Origin: an uncultured Muribaculaceae bacterium
GTDB lineage: Bacteria; Bacteroidota; Bacteroidia; Bacteroidales; Muribaculaceae
Direction of reading: 5' to 3'
DNA: 11,149 nt
Assembly: GCA_947644475.1 (NCBI GenBank)
Contig: CANRZQ010000070.1
Location: forward strand, 1 to 11,149
Shown: in pieces, positions 7,135 to 11,149 of the stretch
Layout of the letters: the number at the start of each line of letters is the position of its first letter
How positions within the stretch are numbered: the stretch's first letter is position 1
Made by a program: the position numbers and the translations under genes
Notes under the pieces: generated by a model
Database searches by the model: none
Seen by the model: only the letters and a program-made list of their open reading frames with translations
What the model was told of the DNA's origin: nothing

Positions 7135-7173
7135 ACACAGACTAATAACAACCAATAAATCAAACAATTAGAT

Positions 7174-8088
7174 ATGGACGAACCGGTCTATCATATCCCT
7201 GCATTACTGCCTGCATCGCTCGAGGCTCTCGATATACAGCCCAACGGAGTGTATATCGACGCCACCTACGGAGGCGGAGGCCATTCCCGCGCTCTTGTCG
7301 AGAGACTGTCGGCAGACGGCCACCTTTTCGGATTCGACCGCGACATCGAGGCCGTGGAGCGCGCGATGACCGACAGCCGGTTCACGATTATTCACGGCAA
7401 TTTTTCATATCTTACCAACTTCATGCGTTTCCACGGCGTAATGCCCGGAGAAGTCGACGGCATCCTGGCCGACCTGGGCGTGTCGTTCCATCATTTCGAC
7501 GACCCGGCACGCGGATTCTCTTTCCGGTTCGAAGGCCCGCTCGACATGCGCATGAACCAGCGCGGAGGCATCACCGCGGCGCAATATCTCGCCACTGCCG
7601 ACGAACCGGATATCGCCGACACCCTCTATATCTACGGCGAGATGAAAAATGCGCGCAAGATAGCGCGCGCAATCGTGGCCGAACGCAGCCGCGGGGCGGT
7701 CGACACGGTAGAGCGTCTGCTCGAGATAATACGACCGTTCATCAATCCCAAGCAGGAGAAGAAAGAACTTGCGCAAGTATTCCAGGCCCTGCGAATTAAG
7801 GTGAACGGTGAGATGCAGGCACTCGAAAGCCTCCTTAACCAGTCGCTGAAAATGCTCCGCGAGGGCGGACGCCTCGCCATAATCACCTATCATTCGCTCG
7901 AAGACCGCATGGTGAAGAATTTCATGAAAACGGGCAATATCGCCGGCAACGAAGCCAAAGACTTTTTCGGTCGCAATCTTGCCCCCATGAAACTGCTCAC
8001 ATCCAAGCCCATAGTGCCGTCGGCCGAGGAAATAGAGGCGAATCCCCGCAGCCGGAGCGCAAAACTGCGTGTGGCCACCAAACTATAA
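7174..8088 (+). CDS. rsmH: 16S rRNA (cytosine-1402-N4)-methyltransferase RsmH
   Basis: Methylates N4 of C1402 in the decoding centre of 16S rRNA using S-adenosylmethionine. The 304-residue product has the family motifs in order: HIPALL near the start (7-12), the SAM-binding stretch YIDATYGGGGHSRALVERL (27-45), LFGFDRD (51-57), GILADLGVSFHHFDD with the downstream RGFSFRFEGPLDMRM segment, QVFQALRIKVNGEMQALE, and LAIITYHSLEDRMVKNFM. In many relatives the fourth motif reads GVSSxQ; here Phe-His-His is found. Length is normal. It is the first gene of the dcw operon here, with ftsL starting 15 bp after its stop. No Shine-Dalgarno is visible; the ATG at 7174 gives the usual N-terminus and follows an A-rich leader. 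Confidence 0.97.
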   Translation: MDEPVYHIPALLPASLEALDIQPNGVYIDATYGGGGHSRALVERLSADGHLFGFDRDIEAVERAMTDSRFTIIHGNFSYLTNFMRFHGVMPGEVDGILADLGVSFHHFDDPARGFSFRFEGPLDMRMNQRGGITAAQYLATADEPDIADTLYIYGEMKNARKIARAIVAERSRGAVDTVERLLEIIRPFINPKQEKKELAQVFQALRIKVNGEMQALESLLNQSLKMLREGGRLAIITYHSLEDRMVKNFMKTGNIAGNEAKDFFGRNLAPMKLLTSKPIVPSAEEIEANPRSRSAKLRVATKL

Positions 8089-8103
8089 CGTTCTCTCCTT
8101 GTC

Positions 8104-8463
8104 ATGGCTGAAAAGAAATCAAAATCGAAGAAAAATACCGAGAGCATCTCCAACTACGGATGGAGATTCTTCTTCGGAGAATACATCACGAGCCGCCTGT
8201 TCCTCAACCATAAGGTGTCGGTGGTGCTGATTGTAGTGGTGCTTCTCTGCTACATCAACAGCGGATATGTGATGAAGACGAAACGCGAGCAAATAAAGTC
8301 GCTTAAACGCGAACTTTCAATTGTCCGTTCCGAAAGCATCCGCCAGCAAAGCCTCTACAACTCGCGCACACGCGAGTCGGCCATGACCCATCTTGTCGAC
8401 TCCTTAGGACTTGGCCTCATGGCGCAGAAACAGCCCCCCTACACCCTCCATATACAAAAATAA
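8104..8463 (+). CDS. ftsL: FtsL-like division protein
   Basis: A 119-residue bitopic membrane protein in the ftsL position of the dcw cluster. It has a Lys/Ser-rich cytosolic tail (1-13), a segment typical of the Bacteroidetes FtsL-like family (NYGWRFFFGEYITSRLFLNH, about 17-36), one transmembrane helix (about 38-54, VSVVLIVVVLLCYINSG), then a coiled-coil-like stretch rich in Lys, Glu, Leu and Arg (about 58-90) and a short Leu-Gly-rich tail. FtsL forms a complex with FtsB and FtsQ that activates the septal synthase FtsWI. FtsL proteins diverge strongly, so the call rests on size, topology and location between rsmH and ftsI more than on fixed residues. ftsI follows after 27 bp. Confidence 0.88.
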   Translation: MAEKKSKSKKNTESISNYGWRFFFGEYITSRLFLNHKVSVVLIVVVLLCYINSGYVMKTKREQIKSLKRELSIVRSESIRQQSLYNSRTRESAMTHLVDSLGLGLMAQKQPPYTLHIQK

Positions 8464-8490
8464 CAAACCACTCATACCACTCTCCCGCAA

Positions 8491-10668
8491 ATGAAAATCG
8501 AGAACAAACGCAGTTATGCCCTGTGGCGTTTTGCCATTGTGTCGGCGGTGATTTCAATCCTCGCCGCGCTTATTGTATACAACGCGCTGTCGACAACTGT
8601 GATACATGCCGACGACTGGAACCGCAAAGCCGATTCGGTGCTGTCGCAGGTATTTGTCGTGCAGCCAATAAGAGGCGAGATATATGCCGACGACGGCACC
8701 GTCCTGGCCACCAACCTCACGCAATACACCATATATCTCGATTACCGCGCGTCGGCTCGGCGCGACACAGCCTTTGTGGCCGCAATCGACTCTCTGGCCG
8801 ACTCCCTTGCCTGCTACTACCCCACCCGCGATGCAAAGGCATGGAAAGACTATCTGGCAAAGCCCCTTACCGTGGAGCCGAAGAAACGCAAGACCAACCA
8901 TGTGCTGCTGCGCAAGGCCACATTCGTCGACTATGAGCGCATACGCCGGTTCCCGTTCTTCAAACGCTACCGCTCGAAATATACCCACGGCCTCTATTAC
9001 GAAGCCAAGGAAGCGCGCGTGATGCCTTACGGCAACATGGCCCAGCGAAGCATTGGCCGGTGCAACTATGTGCTCGTCCCCAACAAGGTGAATTACAATC
9101 CCAAAGACACGCTCCGCGACTTCACCGACCAGCTGCGAGGATATTCCGGCATTGAATTTGCCCTTGACACCATCCTTGCCGGACGTCCAGGCACGGCAAG
9201 ATATGCGCTGATGACACAGAAAGTGACATCATGGGTCGACGAACCGGCCAAGAACGGCTCCTCTATACGCACAACCATCAACATCGACATACAGGATATA
9301 GTGGAGACCGAACTGCAAGCCATGCTCCGCCAAACCGAGGCCGACTGGGGCACTGCCATAGTGATGGAAGTGGGCACAGGAGCAATCAAGGCCATCTCGA
9401 ATCTCGACCGCGACAAAAACGGCAACTATATCGAGGCCATGAACTATGCCTTGCAGGCCTATGAGCCCGGCTCGGTGATGAAACCGATTTCTATGATTGT
9501 GGCCCTTGAAGACGGATACGCATTCCCGCTCGAGCGCACAATGCCGATAGGCCACAGTTACGCATACGCAGGCGGCTCGCCAATTCACGACACCCACTCG
9601 CCGGGCGCGCTGCCCGTGAGCCGGTTCATCGAGTACTCGTCGAATATCGGCATGACAAAACTGATCGCGCCGCAATATGAGAACAACCTCAACGGATTCC
9701 GCCAGCGTCTGCGCGAACTTGGCTTCTTCGACCGCTTCAATACCGGCATGGCCGGCGAGCGTCCGCCCTACTTCCCTACCCTCGACCCCAAACTGGGCGG
9801 CCGAGTGTCGCTCTCGCGCATGGCCTACGGATACTCCACGATGATTCCGCCGCTATACACATGCGCGGTGTACAACGCCATCGCCTCCAACGGCAAATTC
9901 CTGCGACCGCGCATGGTAGAGGAAATTATCGCGCCCGACGGCACTGTCACAAAAAATGAAGTGTCGTATGTCCGCGATTCGATATGCTCGCGTAAAAATG
10001 CCAAGATCCTGCAAGAAATGCTCCACAGCGTGGTTTACGGCCAAGGCGGCACCGCCAAGTCGCTCAAATCCGACATCGTGACCATAGCAGGCAAGACAGG
10101 CACATGCCGCATAGCCAACGAAGCGAAACGCGACACGTCCAAGAACAAAAAAGGAGAGCCTGCTCCCGTCAAGGGCTACAAGGAAGGACAGTACCGCCTG
10201 GCTTTCTGCGGATTTTTCCCATATGAGAACCCGCGCTATACCTGCATGGTGCTCATATCCAAGCCCGCTCCGCAGTTCCGCGGAGCCGCCACCACCTCGG
10301 GCATGGTGGTAAAGAACATAGCATTGAAGATGCACGCCCGCGGGCTGCTTGCCGACCGCTCCGACTTCCGCGCCGAAGGCCCGAAAGGCTCGTCGCCCGT
10401 GATATATGCCGGCGAAACCGCCAACATCGAGCATGTGCGCTCGATAATGGGCGACAACGCCCGTCATTTCCGTATTCCGGCCGCACCCGAGTCGGGACAC
10501 ATCCCCGATGTGCGCGGCCTTGGAGTGAGAGATGCCGTGGCACGCATTGAGGATGCGGGCTACCGTATCAAAATATCGGGACAAGGCTATGCCGTGGCGC
10601 AAGAACCGCCATCGGGCCAACTCTATGCCTCGGGCAAGACCGTGCATGTAACATTCAGTTCAAAATAA
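8491..10668 (+). CDS. ftsI: Division transpeptidase FtsI (class B PBP, PBP3) with PASTA domain
   Basis: Cross-links septal peptidoglycan in the periplasm with FtsW. The 725-residue protein has a short cytosolic N-terminus, one membrane anchor (about 13-35), and a PBP dimerisation/pedestal domain (about 55-240; RGEIYADDGTVLATN at 61-75). The transpeptidase domain has SVMK (active Ser328, Lys331), SSN (383-385) and KTG (535-537). A single PASTA domain closes the protein (about 670-722; IPDVRGLGVRDAVARIEDAG). Position between ftsL and murE distinguishes it from elongation PBPs. The loop after KTG (about 545-566) is Lys-rich and longer than in E. coli PBP3. All catalytic motifs are intact. PASTA-ended FtsI is usual in Bacteroidetes. 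The start ATG at 8491 gives a normal membrane anchor. Confidence 0.97.
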   Translation: MKIENKRSYALWRFAIVSAVISILAALIVYNALSTTVIHADDWNRKADSVLSQVFVVQPIRGEIYADDGTVLATNLTQYTIYLDYRASARRDTAFVAAIDSLADSLACYYPTRDAKAWKDYLAKPLTVEPKKRKTNHVLLRKATFVDYERIRRFPFFKRYRSKYTHGLYYEAKEARVMPYGNMAQRSIGRCNYVLVPNKVNYNPKDTLRDFTDQLRGYSGIEFALDTILAGRPGTARYALMTQKVTSWVDEPAKNGSSIRTTINIDIQDIVETELQAMLRQTEADWGTAIVMEVGTGAIKAISNLDRDKNGNYIEAMNYALQAYEPGSVMKPISMIVALEDGYAFPLERTMPIGHSYAYAGGSPIHDTHSPGALPVSRFIEYSSNIGMTKLIAPQYENNLNGFRQRLRELGFFDRFNTGMAGERPPYFPTLDPKLGGRVSLSRMAYGYSTMIPPLYTCAVYNAIASNGKFLRPRMVEEIIAPDGTVTKNEVSYVRDSICSRKNAKILQEMLHSVVYGQGGTAKSLKSDIVTIAGKTGTCRIANEAKRDTSKNKKGEPAPVKGYKEGQYRLAFCGFFPYENPRYTCMVLISKPAPQFRGAATTSGMVVKNIALKMHARGLLADRSDFRAEGPKGSSPVIYAGETANIEHVRSIMGDNARHFRIPAAPESGHIPDVRGLGVRDAVARIEDAGYRIKISGQGYAVAQEPPSGQLYASGKTVHVTFSSK

Positions 10669-10712
10669 TCCCTCATATAATTCAGTATAGAATCCACTAC
10701 AAAGACAAAAAG

Positions 10713-11149
10713 ATGATATTAAGCGACCTCCTTTCATCTCTCCCAGCATATGAAACGGCCCATGCGGGCAACACCGGCGCGGCCGATGTCGACATTGCCG
10801 GCATTACGGCCGACTCGCGGCACGTGCGCCCCGGGGCAATGTTCATCGCCACACGCGGCGTAAGCGTCGACGGACACTGCTTCATAGCCAAAGCCATAGA
10901 AAACGGCGCGGCATGTGTGGTGGCGGAAAAAATGCCGGAAGGAGGACTTGAAGCGTTGCCGCCACACCTTATATATATATTGGTAGAAAATAGCGTCGAG
11001 GCTCTCGGCACTATCGCCGACAAATGGTTCGGCTCGCCCTCGCGGCAACTCACCCTCGTGGGCGTGACAGGCACCAACGGCAAGACCACCATTGCCACGC
11101 TCCTTTACGAGATGCACATGGCCGCCGGAATCCCGGCCGGGCTTATATC
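10713..11149 (+). CDS. murE: UDP-N-acetylmuramoyl-tripeptide synthetase MurE (partial, C-terminus beyond right edge)
   Basis: Cytosolic Mur ligase that adds the third residue, probably meso-diaminopimelate in this order, to UDP-MurNAc-L-Ala-D-Glu. The 145 codons in the window cover the UDP-MurNAc-binding domain (about 1-110; ITADSRHVRPGAMFIATRG at 31-49 is the conserved DSR...G.F.A..G segment) and the start of the central domain with the ATP-binding P-loop TGTNGKTT at 119-126. The substrate-selecting motif near the C-terminus is outside the window. The ATG at 10713 follows the ftsI stop by 44 bp and is preceded by AAAGACAAAAAG, an A-rich leader without a clear Shine-Dalgarno. A (TA) run at about 10971-10979 lies inside the gene and encodes Leu-Ile-Tyr-Ile without disrupting the frame. 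Confidence 0.96.
   Translation, partial: MILSDLLSSLPAYETAHAGNTGAADVDIAGITADSRHVRPGAMFIATRGVSVDGHCFIAKAIENGAACVVAEKMPEGGLEALPPHLIYILVENSVEALGTIADKWFGSPSRQLTLVGVTGTNGKTTIATLLYEMHMAAGIPAGLI

Larger units (their letters stand above)
6877..7173. other. Divergent spacer between the GHL10 operon and the dcw operon
   Basis: 297 bp of AT-rich DNA between two divergent operons. It holds candidate promoters for both sides, a perfect 12-bp palindrome (7032-7043), an AT-only inverted repeat (ATAATT-A-AATTAT, 7047-7059) and a GC-rich hairpin (7104-7134). mraZ, which often stands here before rsmH, is absent: the space is too short for its roughly 150 codons and no frame encodes anything like it. I see no TGGG repeats of the MraZ-operator type. 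Confidence 0.65.

Noticed and set aside
6914..7138. Small minus-strand frame (74 codons) in the divergent spacer
   Set aside because: Cys/Phe/Leu-rich, crosses promoter boxes and the hairpin, and resembles no known family; likely chance.
9853..10647. 264-codon minus-strand frame inside ftsI
   Set aside because: Antisense to the transpeptidase and PASTA coding region, which has intact catalytic motifs; no motif of its own.
10971..10979. TA-repeat in murE as a possible phase-variable tract
   Set aside because: Very short and encodes ordinary residues in a conserved essential gene; nothing points to slippage control.
1..11149. CRISPR array, tRNA/rRNA gene, insertion sequence or defence system
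   Set aside because: No regularly spaced repeats, no cloverleaf or rRNA-like stretch, no transposase or integrase frame and no defence-type gene were seen on either strand.

Overview
The window looks like chromosomal DNA of a Bacteroidales bacterium, plausibly a gut Muribaculaceae/Bacteroides relative. Three things suggest this: protein motifs typical of that order (the FtsL-like protein, the PASTA-ended FtsI, the DnaA, a periplasmic type I pullulanase), promoter boxes of the Bacteroidetes type (TAnnTTTG), and start codons with no clear Shine-Dalgarno. Coding DNA is GC-rich and spacers are AT-rich. The family-level placement is inference.

Left part, all on the minus strand (1-6876). From right to left in transcription order it holds a GHL10 family glycoside-hydrolase-like exported protein and a family 2 glycosyltransferase (10 bp apart, a likely operon), a secreted type I pullulanase followed by a strong stem-loop terminator, a three-domain universal stress protein, and the N-terminal 350 codons of dnaA, which runs off the left edge.

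Right part, all on the plus strand (7174-11149). This is the head of the division and cell wall (dcw) cluster: rsmH, an ftsL-like gene, ftsI (class B PBP with one PASTA domain) and the first 145 codons of murE, which runs off the right edge. Gaps are 15, 27 and 44 bp, so this reads as one operon. mraZ, the usual first gene of this cluster, is not present. In its place is a 297-bp divergent spacer with candidate promoters in both directions, a 12-bp palindrome and a GC-rich hairpin in the probable rsmH leader.

The genes are mostly ordinary housekeeping genes. The points worth a second look are: the peptidoglycan-hydrolase-like GHL10 gene (same family as E. coli DigH) divergent from the dcw operon; its promoter, which sits so close to the ATG that the mRNA may be leaderless; the missing mraZ and structured leader; the DUF2007-like/USP/USP fusion with unequal nucleotide-binding motifs; and a truncated palindromic intergenic repeat near 2531-2560. 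I saw no mobile element, CRISPR array, RNA gene or defence system.
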